A stretch of DNA of 64,000 bases from Albula goreensis (GCA_022829145.1 CM040746.1:28339832-28403831), one strand, 5' to 3'; shown: positions 1 through 13,737, numbered from the stretch's first letter. Made by a program: numbers and translations. The notes: generated by a model not told the origin, from the sequence alone.

Positions 1-3000
1 CGCAGCTTATTTTCTTTTGATCTGTTATTACATTTACTTGCCAATTGGCATGCCTAAGTGATCAAAGTCACCTACAAAAGAGCATCAATTTTGGATTAAC
101 TTTACATTAATAAACTGGACACCATGAGAGATTAGAAACATGAACTACCACCCAATATAACTGTCATTTCATTTTAGTAGCCTCCAGTTTATAGTGAGAA
201 AATGTTTTACCTTTCTTTCCTCATACACATTTTCTTTCACTGACTTATACATCATCTGTGATGTCCGAACCAATAAGATGCACAAAACATATAAGAAAAA
301 ACCAGCCTCTTAACAAATCGCCATTACTAGAACCATAATAACATGCCACGCAATATATTATTATAGCTAGTTATCCTTAATGATGTCAACCTGTCCTCTG
401 TGGATTCCTTGAGATTTCTTAACACATACACTTGACAATCACAATGGCCTAAATGCTATGCTGTGCCATGAGGTGAAATCAATAGATTTTCTATCATGTA
501 AATAGGGGTATGCAACCCTTGCCCTGTTACAGATCGATTAAATCAAACACAGGTGACATTACATTTTTCATTAAATATATGAAATTTACAGTGACTCAAG
601 CACCAGCCTTTAACTATCAGCATGGAGGAGTGCTTACATGAGATCAACCAAGGAAGCAATTGGTTTAATATGGGGCTCAGGCTCCCCTGGAAAACAAAAC
701 ACCTTGGACAGCAACCCTCTGGGCCAGGAGCCCAGACACACCTGTGTCATGAGGTCCTCACAATCTGGATGGAAGTACCAGCACTCTATCAGTTTTGTTG
801 ACCCAGTTTTAAAATGACAGAACATGAGAAGTATTTCTAATTAGTCTTCCATTTGCTCTGGTGTTTAAACTATGTGAGGCCCTTTTTAGAAAGAGAGATG
901 GCTTGATAATGTAGAAGGAAAGAATACAGTGTTGACCTTCTCTCAAATCTCATGGTAACCTTTTCATCTGACCCAGTCCTGTTTAGTATCAGAATGAAAA
1001 CACTACCTAAACACATGCACGCACATACTGGGGCAGAAAAAGGGCAGTCATGTTCAGACATATACAGCGTATGTGTATAACTTTTTATTGTGAACATTCT
1101 CAGGGCACTGGTTTAATTCCAGCCTGTGCTGCTGTCTGATTTATTCATGCGTTTCATTTTTCATCCGCGACACAAGCCGTCTCTTTAAATAGCATGGCAA
1201 ACCGCGCGCGAGATAACTGCATCACATACCCGGTTCCGTATTAGATTAAATTTTCATCTCAATAAATTGGACCCATCGCTGTTGCTGTTTGGCAGAGGAT
1301 GGAAATGAGTCAACCCAGGCAGCGGTTTCCAGCTACTTCAGCTGAGAGGGGTAGAGGAGGAGTAGGTGGGAGTGCTGGACATATGATTTTGAGAACGTCC
1401 CAAAAGGGACACTGCTCTTGTTGTGACTGGGGTGGCACTTCAGCTCAACTCCACCATTTACACCCAATCTGAGCAAACACATGACAGCATGAATTCCCTA
1501 AGCTACATGCACCTACTAAAAAACACCAGTAATGCAATTAACTTAGAAGCTTAGTGTCCAATTACCAACATTATAGCACTAAATCATGTAACCTTAGCAG
1601 AATGCATGCACTGCACTGTCAAATATCTGTGGCAGGTCAGGCTGGTGGAACTGGAGTTCTACTTACATCTCTCTAACCTTCTCTACTTAAACAGTATTGT
1701 TGCTAAGGGTACCAGGATTTCAGAATACCCTTGTTTGGCCAGACTAATGCTTAAAATGCAAGCCTGATATCACATGGACCTTCTGAAATATGGCCAGTTC
1801 TGGCTTAGCAAACAATGCTGCTTCACCCTCACTCCAATTGCCCACTTTTCCCTGCACCCTCTCCCTTCTGATGAGTCAGTTACACAGACTGCTACTTGTT
1901 ATTCAATCTTGTATCAGGTCTGCATGTGAGTCCAGTACTTTGTGTTGCATGATCAAGGTGGCACGGTCTGCTAAAGTAGCTTGAATTTACACAGTGTAGA
2001 TACATGACGCGGATTTAGAAAAGTAGGCGTTCACAGCTGTAACCCTTATAGCATTGTAGCCTTGTGTTGGTGTGAATCATTAATGAAAGATGAACATGAT
2101 ACACACTGACACCAAACAACAATGACCAGCACAGAGAAGGGGTTGTCTCCCAGGTCTGTAACTTTAACCTCTTTGGTCCTCCCTCAATTAGCTAATGTAC
2201 TGTACACATATTTAAGTATTGTCAAGAGCAAGCTTCAGCTAACATAATAAAACCAGCAATTTTTATTTTTTTTTATTTTTTAATTTTGTTGTCTCAATGA
2301 AAAAACTGTGACCTGATTTTCACTGTTTTTCAGCGGTCAGGAGAATCCTTTTTCCAGTATGATTGCATCTTTCAGATCAGCAATCAGTTGGGTACACCTC
2401 AGCAACCTGTTACATGTTCTTCCAAATAAAATTTGTAAGATACTGAAACATTATTCCAAACCTGTTAGCAGTGATCTGATGTCATGCACAACAAAGATAT
2501 AATAAAATTGCAAAAATAAACAGACAGCCTGGAAAGCCAAGTGGGAAAGAACACTTGTCCTGCCCTGTTTGTTTACACAGACTACTGGTTGCATCTTCTT
2601 CCGAGTTCAGCCACTTAAAAAATTGAGGAGCTAGGGTTCTGATTCTGAACAGTCAACATGAAAACAAATTAAACAGGAAATGTCACAACATTAGACATAA
2701 CTCAAATGTCTCTACTTTTAGGATTTGTTTCCAAAGTTAATATTTTATATTGCTACATGCATTTACATTCCTTATTTGTGGAAAGTATATTGGCATTATG
2801 GAAAAACATGTTACATAGAACTAGTTTTGATCAACATTTCTATTTCAAAATCACTTCACAGCATAAAAGGCTATTCTCAGGCACCTCAAAACGCGTCCAA
2901 AATAGTCCGTAGAAACATGTCAACGCCTGTGACTAGCTAACAGATGACAACTTGAAATAATTACTTCACAAAGTCAATTCTGTAGATTTTTTCTCATGGT

Positions 3001-4103
3001 GGGTGAAATGCATTACAATTGAGCAGAACGTTTCCCCACCATCTCGTCCTGTATCTGGATGAAAATCTCATCAATGGGACTCCGCGCGTGACTTTATTTA
3101 AATTTGCACCTTATTCGCGATGTGGCTAGTAATGTCAAATTGGCTGGTTTAATTCGCCAATTATAATAGTGGCCAAATTAGTTACTCTGTAATGACATAT
3201 TTTAGCTTGGATAGCAATATTGAGGTAGCTAACATTAGTAAAAGACATTTTTACAATGTGGGTGGCAGCTAAATTGACGCTTGCAAGCCATCTACACTTT
3301 TGCATAATACAGCTGAAGTTAATTTACGACACGCTGGCCAGTATTGTAAATCATGGCGTGAAGCCAGATACTATCTTGTTAGCTATATATACGAGCTGGT
3401 TCGCTCTGAACTCACTGACAGATAAGTAGCCAATTTTGCTAACGTGAGTGAAAACGGTAAATTTACCAAAACATAACGACGTCAACGTCTAGCCGTCAGT
3501 GTATTTCGAATGCATCATAGAACTCTGGTACTAGGATATCAAGCCAAGCTGCTGACATTTAACATCCATTGTCGTTTACACGCGACTGACAGGCTTGCTA
3601 AAGGTTCACACAGGCCCAATCCAGCAACTGTCGTGAGCTGTGCCCCACCGCCTGTAGCCCCCATCGCTGGCGGAGAAGGGATCAATTCACCTACCCACGG
3701 TGGACTGACAGAAACCATTTTAAGTATTAGCGATCGCAGCTAGCTAGCTAATATCTGTCAGCGGTCCTTGCAGGGGAGTAAGACTGTAAACAAATCAACT
3801 TACATGTAGACAGTACAGTTTACAATAAAACGTATGTCAATTTATTTAAGAACAATACTCAGACTATACCCGTTCAAATGATCATTTTTAATTATTTAGC
3901 TACATGGCTGGCTAGCAAGTTAACATATTCAATATTCTATGGCATGTTTCACAGCAAAGCGAAATCACACGACCCTGTGGTGTAATACAAATATATACAT
4001 ATACAGACTGGACCCTCGGTTGGTAGGGGTCCGGGACCATGGAAGTAAATATAAAAGGAAAGCAGAAACACAGCAGAGCTAAGAAACCCTGGATCCTCCT
4101 CAC
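1..4103. other. Left flank without recognisable exons
   Basis: AT-rich with several stop-bounded short reading frames, none matching a family I know. A GC-richer patch with CpG runs lies at about 1150-1330 and includes a TGAGTCA (AP-1/NF-E2 type) site; it could be regulatory. If the minus-strand gene starting at 4128 is real, this stretch is mostly its intron 1. Confidence 0.4.
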
Positions 4104-4128
4104 CTTCCGCCTTCTTACACGCCGCCAT
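4104..4128 (-). CDS. Putative first coding exon of an unidentified leftward gene
   Basis: On the minus strand ATGGCGGCG opens MAACKKAE plus one base and stops at AAG|gtgagg, a strong donor (GT at 4103-4102). The start is preceded by a CRE and by an AAGATGGCGGC YY1-type element, the usual layout of a housekeeping vertebrate promoter. Intron phase is 1. The remaining exons should lie at lower coordinates or off the window; I found none I could defend in 1-4103. An alternative donor gtaaga falls inside the fourth codon. I do not recognise the gene. In human the gene next to KIF1C on this side is also divergently transcribed, which fits but does not identify it. Confidence 0.5.
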
Positions 4129-4150
4129 CTTCTTCTGAAGACTGACGTCA
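4121..4150 (-). promoter_or_regulatory. CRE plus YY1-type element at bidirectional-side promoter
   Basis: TGACGTCA at 4143-4150 and AAGATGGCGGC at 4131-4121 (minus strand) overlap the presumed start codon. YY1 sites containing the initiator ATG are a known feature of many vertebrate housekeeping genes. Confidence 0.5.
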
Positions 4151-6110
4151 CTGCGCAGAGAGAGTGACAGAAGTGAGAGAGAGGTAGAGAGCGGAGATTG
4201 TCGGATTAAGGAGAGAAGAAAGTAAGGGATAGAGAAAGCGACGCACGGTCCATAAAGGGATATTGAAGCTCAAGAGGGAGGCAGGCCACTGTAGTAATAA
4301 GGAGGAGAAGTTATGGGAATACGTATGATGATAAATTAATGGAAAAGACAAAATGATAGGGAGAAAGTAGGGTGATGGGCACAAAAGGGAGTACATAAAT
4401 AGCTGTCTGCAATAAAACAAGCTATTATGCTTAATGTGTTATGGTTCACAACACATATATGATCATATCCGTGTAGAGTCATGTGGATTGCTTACTGGAT
4501 CACATACATATTTACACTGTTGCATTAGCAGTTCTGCCTCTCTCAGAAGCCTCATATTACACCATGGTTATATGCACCCTGCATTTTCCAAGCAAAATAC
4601 ACAATAATTAGCCAAAGAATTGAGGACAACTTAAAGCACCCCAAGCATTTCTTTCCTACAGTACGCTGAGAGGTTGTAACTCTGCTCCTTTAATTCTTGA
4701 TTATGTCACTTGGTATCTTGGGTTTCTATGAAATCATTTGCCACTTTTTATTATATTGATGGCATGGTTACTGTAACACAACAATACACATTAAGAAATG
4801 CAAGGATGGAATATATCCATCAGTTGCATAATAGCAAGTAATGACAGTCATGTTTCGCTTGTTTTGTTTTCTATTTAGACAAATAAGTGAACTATTGCAA
4901 GTTGAAAATATGAACATTTAAACAATTCTTTTATTGAAATAGCAAACATGAACATGTGAGAAGGACATTTGTTAATAATTCAAAACAAACTCAAAGTATA
5001 TCGTATTATAATTATTTGTTTTTCACCCATGCTCTGCCAATTTACATCTATTTTTGTGTGGTGTTTTAATGACGTTTCAAGAAACTTTTAACACTGTCTT
5101 TTTAAAATCTTAAAAAGCTATCTGTATGATATATCAATGGTGCTGTGGTCCACATATGGACATGATACCAGCATAAATACCTTAAAGGACAGTGTAGAGG
5201 CCATTGCTGTTCATTTGGACATTCTTTGTACAGGGATGAAAACATCTCAAAAGTCAAATTTCTTAATTTATTTATTTAATATTGAACCCTTTCTAGCTCG
5301 GAGCCATCATGTTTCCAGAACCAAGAAATTTGTTCCTAAACATTGATTTCCTATCTGGAGCACTTAATGCAGATGAATGACTCCATAACCGCAGCTTCAG
5401 CTCATAATTATTTGACAAATATATCAATTCAGGGGGATGTGGGTTTTCATTCATTTCTTATTGAACCAGGTTTCTTGACTGCTGTTGTTATTATTGTTAT
5501 TTAGATTTACCAGTAGTTTTGTTTTTCATCTTTAATAATTACAATGTTCATGTGTTTTAATTTGCCCTGCTGCTGTTGATCTTCACAAAGATCCAAGATG
5601 TCCTTATGGTTCAGAGTCCATTGTGGGTGAAAATGAGAAGAAATCATAAGAATTTCCACAGTTGCTTCATTGTTTTGTTTTGTGCTTTATTGTTTTATGG
5701 GATTGTGTATTGTTTGAATGTTAACATGGTTTGACCTGCTTAGCTTCAGAAATAGATAGGATATGATGTTTCCAGTATATGAACAATGAATGCCATGTCA
5801 TTATCACAGAGTTACTGAACCAGGCAAGTTTTCACATGATAAATTTCTTAAATACTGTATGTACAGTATTCCCCCGAAATCTTTCATTGCCATGTTCTGA
5901 AAAATGTTATATGGATATTTGTATTTAACATGATCTGACCTAAAATGTAAGAAAACTTCAAGCTTTTATGATGGACTCAACCTTTGATATAATCAAGTGA
6001 ATTGCATACTATGCTCTAACATCTGTTGTGGTGATGAGTGCAAGTATCCATGCTTTGACCCAGCTGAAATCCCTGATCCAATAATGACTCAATAAAAGTA
6101 AAAGTATGCA

Positions 6111-6226
<116 letters not shown>

Positions 6227-7507
6227 ACATCATAAATGAAGGATACACCACATTTTCCAGACAGGCTTCATATCCTCATTTTTATTTATTCTGCAGTTTT
6301 TGATGCTTAATCATATCTGTTTATCTGTCCCAATTTAGTACATTCTGTCTGTTTCGGAGGTTGCATGCATGTTGAAATAATGCAGGTCCACACTTGACCA
6401 GAGTTGTCTTCCTCAGGCAATACAATGGCTGATATCTGTCAATTCATCACTGCACTACAGCCAGTGTTTTCACTGGATATGCCACATTTGAGCATTTAAA
6501 CCAAAAATTGTGACCAACTGATAAACTGAGACAAGTAGTGTGCCACTTTGCAGAGAAATAGTGCCACAGGAATTTTCATGACAATTATGGAAGCTGTACG
6601 TAGCGCTGAAGCCCTCTGTAATGGTTGTGTGCTCACAGACCAACATCTTTGAATTCTGCCGCACATTAATGGAATCCAAAGTACAATCCACACAATAAAA
6701 TGTGGTCAACTGAAATAAATAAGAATAAATACTTTACATAGCATTCCAAAGAATAGATTAGGGTTAGGATCGATAAGACACTTCACTATTTCCCAAGAAA
6801 GTATGGCAATAAAAATGCAACCACTCCCACCTCCCACAACAGTGTCCAATTGGTTGATAACAGCTATATCGTTGAGCCAGAATGTGTTTATACATCTCAG
6901 ATTTCTCATCTCTTCTTTGCCTTGTACTGAGAGAGGAATATGTATGATTGAATTGATCAGTAGTAAAATAGTAGGAAAGCAGACACAGTGCAGGCATACA
7001 GTAAGCTCATAGATGTACACTCATAGTTCTGGTCAGAAGTATGACCTCTGCATTATTTATAACTGATGATCTGTATCAGGACAAAGACTAGCAGGAGAAG
7101 AACAAGTTCCACTTTAGATATTATACACTTGCTTGAAGACTGTGTGCTGGGGGCAGGCAGCATGGTATATTCCTTTCCCTAAGACAAAAAGCTTCAACAG
7201 CCTGTGACTGATGAGGTAATGTGAGTGTGGGGATGACAGGAAAGTCCATCCCTGGAACTACACAAGAACAACAAACAGCCCTGTGGTGACTGATTAGGTA
7301 TCGCCTGTCACACATGGGTAACCACGTGCATTAACACCGTGCACACCAAACAAAGCACACGTGTCATGGCAACTGTTTAATTGCAAAACTGAACATTCTC
7401 TCATGCCCTTTTCTCTTGTTTCATTCTTTATTATGGGGCAGATTGTCCAGTTATGAGAAGATTCTATGACTGGTAAATCTAAAATCAACAGTATATGTAT
7501 ATATATG

Positions 7508-7511
<4 letters not shown>

Positions 7512-7598
<87 letters not shown>
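7512..7598. repeat. (TG)n microsatellite, about 87 bp
   Basis: Pure TG dinucleotide tract of about 43 units, 1.3 kb from and in opposite strand sense to the CA tract at 6111, so the two form a loose inverted pair. Confidence 0.98.
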
Positions 7599-7601
<3 letters not shown>

Positions 7602-10600
7602 CATAAATCAAATACACAAACTAGTCATTATAAAATTTGGTATTTTCATTAAAAAATATAGGCATCATAATGTTTAAAGATAAATTATTGACTAAATAAA
7701 AGAAACTTAATGGACAAATTTTGTCATAATTTTGGTCAGCAGAATGTTCACTGCTCGCATGCTATAAAATAACAGATTTACAAAAGAAAATACTGATACT
7801 ATGACCACTAAAATTAAGAAAGAAATCAAGAAAGAATGAAATAAAGGAAAAACATGATTTTCCCAAATAGTAGACTGAAAATTAAAACCAATTAATATTA
7901 TTCTAAAATGGTCAAATTATTTTTCAACAATGGATATGAGAAGGATATAAGTCTGATCACCAGTTCCAATCTTTTCCTTTTATGCAAGGGTGGAGAAGTG
8001 GGGAGGGGGATCAAGGCCCAGGAGGCATGTCTGCACCTGGGCCCATTGTGACCCACATACACCACTATATGAGATGCATGATTATGAATGTAAAGTTTAT
8101 GATTTTTTTAGGATTTTGGATCATGCTGAAACAGCTGCTATTATGGACTATGTTTTATCTTGTGCAAGTCAAAAAGTATTTTTCCAAATACTTCCAGGCT
8201 CATCAGGAGCTGGCACTTACCAATGTGCTGTTTCATACATGAGAACTATTCAAATATATGCAGTGCAATGTGATATGCAGCACAGCAGTATGTGAGAAAG
8301 GCAGTCCGGCCAATTTAAGATCTCCTTGCCATCTGTGTTTCCAGCTTCTGGTGCAATGAGAACTTCATTCAAATTGCATTAAACTGTACACACAGAACAC
8401 AAATCTGTCTAGATGGATGATCTTTGTGTCAATTGAAATGTATTAAAGTTAACATATTGACATTGCAGCCCATTATACCATGTGCCCAGGTTCAGGTTGG
8501 TGAATATGCCACACCCATACCCCAGCAAGTTTGCCACGTTCAAGGGTTCCCCACAAAAAAGATTGAAAGGACCACAGAGTCAAACTAAATTAAGATGTGA
8601 ATTTATATGCTTGAAAATAAAACACCTCATAAAGTATGTATAAATCTTTCCAGTGAGGTTGGTTGATGTTTCAGATTACAATCTTGTAAGTTATAAAACA
8701 TTTCTTTCTCTTCTACAGTTTTACTAACTAGTTGGCTGACCAGTGAGACCTGCTTCATCTTGTGACTGTCCACCTCTTACTGGCCGTACTGGCCTATGGG
8801 TGATCATATGGGCGATATGCTGCAGGCATACATGTGATGGAGAACATCACTGCGGTTTGATCTCACACTCCCACACTCCTCACTCCTCCAGCTGGTCAGA
8901 TGCTCCACCTCCATCCCTCATTCCTTTTATGGACTCAGAGCTTCTCACCCTGAGGGACAAGTGAGAAAGAAGGGTTCCTGTGGTTATGTGTTAAAGGTTT
9001 CTGGTGAATTTTCAGTCCTAGGAAAATAACAGATGGCATGACACATTGTTTAAATACATTTTGAGAAAGAGATGCAATGAAAGCCAAAACTCAAGAAATA
9101 GTGATCCTCTTGAGCTGCACAAAACTAACAGAAGATTCTGTTCAGAACACATGGGTGAACTTGCCTTTGGGGATCACAGAGGGTGAGATCAGGTTTTTTC
9201 TGCACATCTTCACTGCATCTGAATCTTCTGAGAATGTAGCCAGCAATACACACAATTTTGTGCACATGTGGTTATATAATGATTCCAATTTCACATGCTC
9301 AAATCTCAGTGATTGACCACATCATTCTTCAAAGGGATACTAGGAAGTCCTAAGCTAAATCATGAAGATTTTTCACAGTACAATGTCTCCCCCTATTGAG
9401 CCTTGAGCCCATAGCCTCCTGTCTCATTTTGATTTCACTCAAATGGTTGAGGTATGATTTGTGAGACCGAATCTTCATTAATATTGCATCAATATTTGAT
9501 TTCAGGCAAGCGGCAGTTTTTCTGGTTGACCACCAGTTAACTGATTCTGAATGAGTTTGATGATAAAATGTGAGTGATTATAAAATGTGAGTGCTATTAT
9601 ACATGTCATCACCAGGGCAAGAACTACATCTCTACAATTAAAGTACTTGATGTTAATCCATCATGGATCATTAGAAATAAGCAATATTTTAAATATCTGA
9701 TATGTTATTAAATGCACATCTTCCAAGATGGTCTTATAATTTTATTGTATGCACTGAAGATGTGAATGCACTGAAAACCAACATATTTTACACAGCAGTA
9801 AGATTGGAGATGCTTCTGTGGTTTTATAATGAACCCTTGACTTCTGGCCACCGATAAGTTTTGTGACAACACACCACTGCAGTGAGGCACGATGACTTTA
9901 TACTGCCCTTAACAATGTCACCATTCCATGCCACCATATTTCATTTATGGATTTATGGTTGAGACTATCTGGTTATCAGTACCTGTGATAATTCCAGGGT
10001 TCCTTGAGTGCAATACAATGTTCAGTTACTATTTGAGTTGAACTTACAACTTAGTGTACACTTAGTATACATAGGAGTGATTTCCCTGAAATCTTTCAGT
10101 ATTGTGACATTTCATCCTTGAATTGCTTGAATATTGTGAAAGGGCTATATGCCCATAGCTCAAGCCTTGCACACATTATTGTTAAACATACTTATTTGGG
10201 ACTTTGACAGAGTACAGAAAAAGGAGGGGAACTGCACATATCAAGAGGCAGGAGAACCTTCAACATATGGCAGCCATTTCCTCATAAGGAAGCACTGCTG
10301 CACATAAAAACTCCAATTCCCATGAAGCATTGTAGTCAGTGAATTGCCAGGTAGATTCAACCAGGGCTGTCAACAATTTTGTTACATTTTGCTATCATAT
10401 ACTGCACACAATTGCCCTATCTGCTGCTAAGGTTACAATGTTTGTCACCATTAAATACAACATCATTTCTGTTAAAATTTTTGACTGTATTTCTCATCTT
10501 GAAAGCATCCCAGGAAAGTGGTTTTGACATTTAACACCAGGTAACCATAATCAGGGATGTGGCTTCTGTTTTCCTGGGTAAAAATTGACTTGCATAAATA

Positions 10601-12769
10601 TCCATATAATATCCATATTATATAATATCCATTGTTCCTGCAGCATTGTTGCTTATCACCAAAGGAATGTCATCTAAGGCTGTGGTGAATAGAGGAAGAA
10701 CAATACCAATGTGTGCAGGGTCTTTTTTCTAAGGTGGCGCAGTAACTCAAACTCAAAGTCACAGAAAAGGCTTCATTCAGAATGAAAGATTAATGGTGTT
10801 GTGGCTGCCCACAATTCTCACATTGTCACAACTGCTCCTCGTAAAAAGTCTTGCTCTGTGGTGCTGCTGTGACAGAGCGAGTTCTCCAGGGGGCGACAGA
10901 GGAATACCAACTAACCATCTAAAAGTGAAAGGAAGCCCTACCTGGGACAGTTCCAGAACTTAAACATATACAGCAAGGAAAAAGCCAATGGTAGGAAATT
11001 ATCACACAAAAGATCAATAAACTGTGGCACATTCAGATGCCTTGGGTCAAGGTGCTCATTAAATTAAATGATAAAAAACAAACAAAGCCAAATTGGTTTA
11101 AAAAAATAAAAATAAATAATCTCCCATCCACACTTTGATACTAAAATTACAGAAGACTAGTTTTATTCAGCTTTATATCCTGCAGGGTAAAGGAATACGA
11201 CTAAAACCTCAGAATGGCTCACGTGCTAAACTAAAAGAGCATTACACTGTAATGAGAGAGTAGCCTGAGTGTCACCTCCTCTTTACCTTTTCAATCCCTC
11301 TTAAATCCTGATTGTTCTGTACTTATTGCTTCCCCTGAAATTTACCAGAATATCAGTGTCTAAAATGTATTGTGAAAATAATATTTTCTGCATCTGTATT
11401 TAAAAAGCAGGTATTAAGGGCTGTGTTACCACCTTGTGTTAGACTGTAGTAAAGACTTGCTTGCACTACAGATTTAGCAAGTTGGCAAATGTTACATACT
11501 ATCTATTTATACAGCTGGATATACACTATTAAGCAATTTAGGTTAAGTACTTTGCTCAGCAGTGACTTATCTGGGAGTGAAACCCACCACATCTAAGTTG
11601 GAAACCTGGCTCCCTAACCATGGTACTACAAAGCTGTGCCTAAATTGAAGGTCAATTATATTAAGGTGATAGCACAAAATACCTGCAAGTTCAATTTTTA
11701 TTGTGGTTTTTCTATCATTATGATGAGTAGTTTGGAAAGAGACAGTGCTGTTAATTTGCTCACTCATCTGCTTCCTGGCAGGCTGTAGCGGGTTACTGAC
11801 AGAAGAGCAGCTCTGGCAGTAAAGTGAGGCAGACAGGTCATCCTGCTGGGTCTTTTGTTCCTGCAGTTCTGGAGTGCCGCAGGGGAGTGTGGGGGGTGGG
11901 TAACAGGGTCAGGAAACACCTGGTATCCTGTGCGTCCAAAGCCGCCACACAGTTACTGACACTCTAATGTGCACGCTAGCCAGGGGCCGCACAATCTATG
12001 ACTTTGAATCAGGACCTGAGATATCCTGTGAACATTTTTAAATAAGTCCAGCAATACAGCACGGAAAATATTATCTTGGTATGACTATAAAAAACATCAC
12101 TGGGAGTAATAATTAAAGAGAATATGCCGCCTGTAGTCAGGCTGAGGAAGCCTTTGATGTCATCATAACTTGGTGTACATTTTATTGACAACATCAAGTC
12201 TAATAATTGTATAATCTGTGTCATTGTTTTAAATACATGAACACTTAGTGGAAAGATGTCAGGTCCCATGGATGGATGTGGAACATATGCTATTCAAACC
12301 TGAGGTGAAGCTGCAGCAGTGATTTAACCTGACATGCTGTGATACAGCCCCTCTGAGTGGGGAACAATGTTTACTGCATAGTTTGAGCTGTATTGTGGAG
12401 AGTTGAGCAGCAGTAAAATTCCTGCCCTGTCCTGGAGAAATCCGATTTAGTATATGTTCTCTGCTTTCACCCCATTGTGATAAACACTTAGGAACAGATG
12501 ATGTTTTATCTCTGAAGTACAATTTATTGAATTGTCCTTCCTCTTCATATTTGCTTTCTAAACCAAATATACCTGACCCCAAACTTTTTCCTAAATACTT
12601 AACCAATTTCTTGACAATGAGCAGACAAAGAGATATCGCTGAACTCATTCAATCCTACCATCATTTTACAGGTGTTTGACAATGTAATCCAATTGTTTAT
12701 CGCATAGCGTTTAAGACAGTTAACAGTTTTTTATTCTACATTTTATGTATGTTCCTCTCACCCCACCAG

Positions 12770-12860
<91 letters not shown>
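12770..12860. repeat. (GATA)n tetranucleotide microsatellite beside the kif1c promoter
   Basis: About 22 uninterrupted copies of the AGAT/GATA unit, then a degenerate tail in which ACACGTCC occurs twice (about 12861-12890). It ends about 70 bp before the CRE. Confidence 0.98.
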
Positions 12861-12861
<1 letters not shown>

Positions 12862-12927
12862 CACGTCCAGATAGATAGAATAACACGTCCCCTTTAAGAA
12901 TCCTCCCTGGTTATCCAGTTCTTAGGT

Positions 12928-12935
12928 TGACGTCA
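12928..12935 (+). promoter_or_regulatory. Full CRE (TGACGTCA) in the kif1c promoter
   Basis: The palindromic CREB/ATF octamer TGACGTCA lies nine bases before an ATGGCGACC sequence that resembles a YY1 core. Full CREs are typical of CpG-island promoters within about 100 bp of the start site. Occupancy is not shown by sequence. Confidence 0.55.
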
Positions 12936-12943
12936 CGCGGGAG

Positions 12944-12967
12944 ATGGCGACCGGCTCCAGCCGCTGA
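12944..12967 (+). other. Short upstream ORF in kif1c leader
   Basis: ATG to TGA, seven residues (MATGSSR), just after the CRE. If transcription starts upstream of it, this uORF would be met first by scanning ribosomes. The context GAGATGG has +4 G but lacks a purine-strong -3 match beyond G at -3, which is adequate. It may instead lie upstream of the real start site. Confidence 0.35.
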
Positions 12968-13688
12968 GTGAGAAGGGGGGGGCGCCAGGCGAGGGAGACA
13001 GACGGGCCGCACGCAGATACTGCGGCAGCCGGCAATTTCTCTCCTTTATTTTTTTTTATTTTATTTTCCTTTTATAATCAAAACTACCCCTTCTCCATCA
13101 CCTATTTTTTTGTTTCCCTGTCCACTTACAATTGAAGGAGGCGAGGTCATCAGTCACGTTAGCCTGTCCGGAGCGAGAAACGGAGATTGAAGATTTCGGA
13201 CTCTGGTTGCTGCGGCTCGACTCCCTTCTGACCGTCGTCAGACTTATAATCTGTTGTGTTTAAGATTTGGTTTTAAATTTGTAGGACTACACGAATCTCG
13301 GAAGCGTTTGTTTACGATTGTTTTAAATTCAAGAGAATGTTATTTTTTATGCGAGGATTGTTTTAATTTTAAGAACAGAGCGCCCCCACCCAACTTTTTT
13401 TCTTTTACTACCCCCTGCTCCCCCTCAAAGCTGGCATTGCCGTGTCCCGTCCGTCCGAATCTGATGAGTGGGGTCAGTACCAGGTCGCAGAAAGGGGTGG
13501 TTATAACAAGTTAAGTTTTTATTTTCTGTACTTTTTCCCTGGTTGTGAAAGTTAAATTAGCGGTTCTGGACATGGGCATTATTAAACCGGATTGACGACA
13601 GAAGTAAAGTCAAACAAAAGAAAAAAGCCTGTCCTCCATTTTTGAGAAGGTAAGTCAATTTCTGACCATGCGAATAAGTTAACTTGGC

Positions 13689-13737
13689 TAGCTAGCTTCT
13701 CGGCTACAGGTAGCCGGCTAGCTAACCGAGCTAGCTA
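13689..13737. repeat. Nested palindrome/hairpin near the intron 1 donor
   Basis: TAGCTAGCTTCTCGG (13689-13703) pairs with CCGAGCTAGCTA (13726-13737), skipping three bases. Inside it GGCTAC (13102-type start at 13702) and GTAGCC (13710-13715) form a perfect six-pair stem with a two-base loop. GCTAGC words recur through the segment. Confidence 0.7.

Larger units (their letters stand above)
12925..13649 (+). other. kif1c: kif1c 5' UTR exon 1 (non-coding), start approximate
   Basis: A GC-rich island in an AT-rich background, ending at a strong donor GAGAAG|gtaagt (13649/13650). The next exon is the ATG exon at 27390, so intron 1 is about 13.7 kb. There is no TATA box; the start is set loosely by the CRE at 12928. 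The leader holds several short uORFs: 12944-12967 (7 codons), 13464-13514 (16 codons) and 13572-13595 (7 codons), all closed before the splice. Assignment to kif1c rests on position and orientation; no coding sequence is available to prove it. Confidence reflects exon existence more than its exact 5' end. Confidence 0.6.

Noticed and set aside
634..825. Minus-strand open frame (ECWYFHPDCEDL...) with possible internal mini-intron and donor
   Set aside because: No family recognised, acceptor context is poor, and the implied intron of about 56 bp is improbable. Kept out of the gene list.
3010..3090. Minus-strand segment reading SPIDEIFIQIQDEMVGKRS, protein-like
   Set aside because: Only about 26 codons between stops, no pyrimidine tract before it, and its frame does not follow the phase of the exon at 4104-4128.
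12259..12648. 129-codon minus-strand frame
   Set aside because: No motif, AT-rich, no splice or promoter context; length is within chance for 64 kb.
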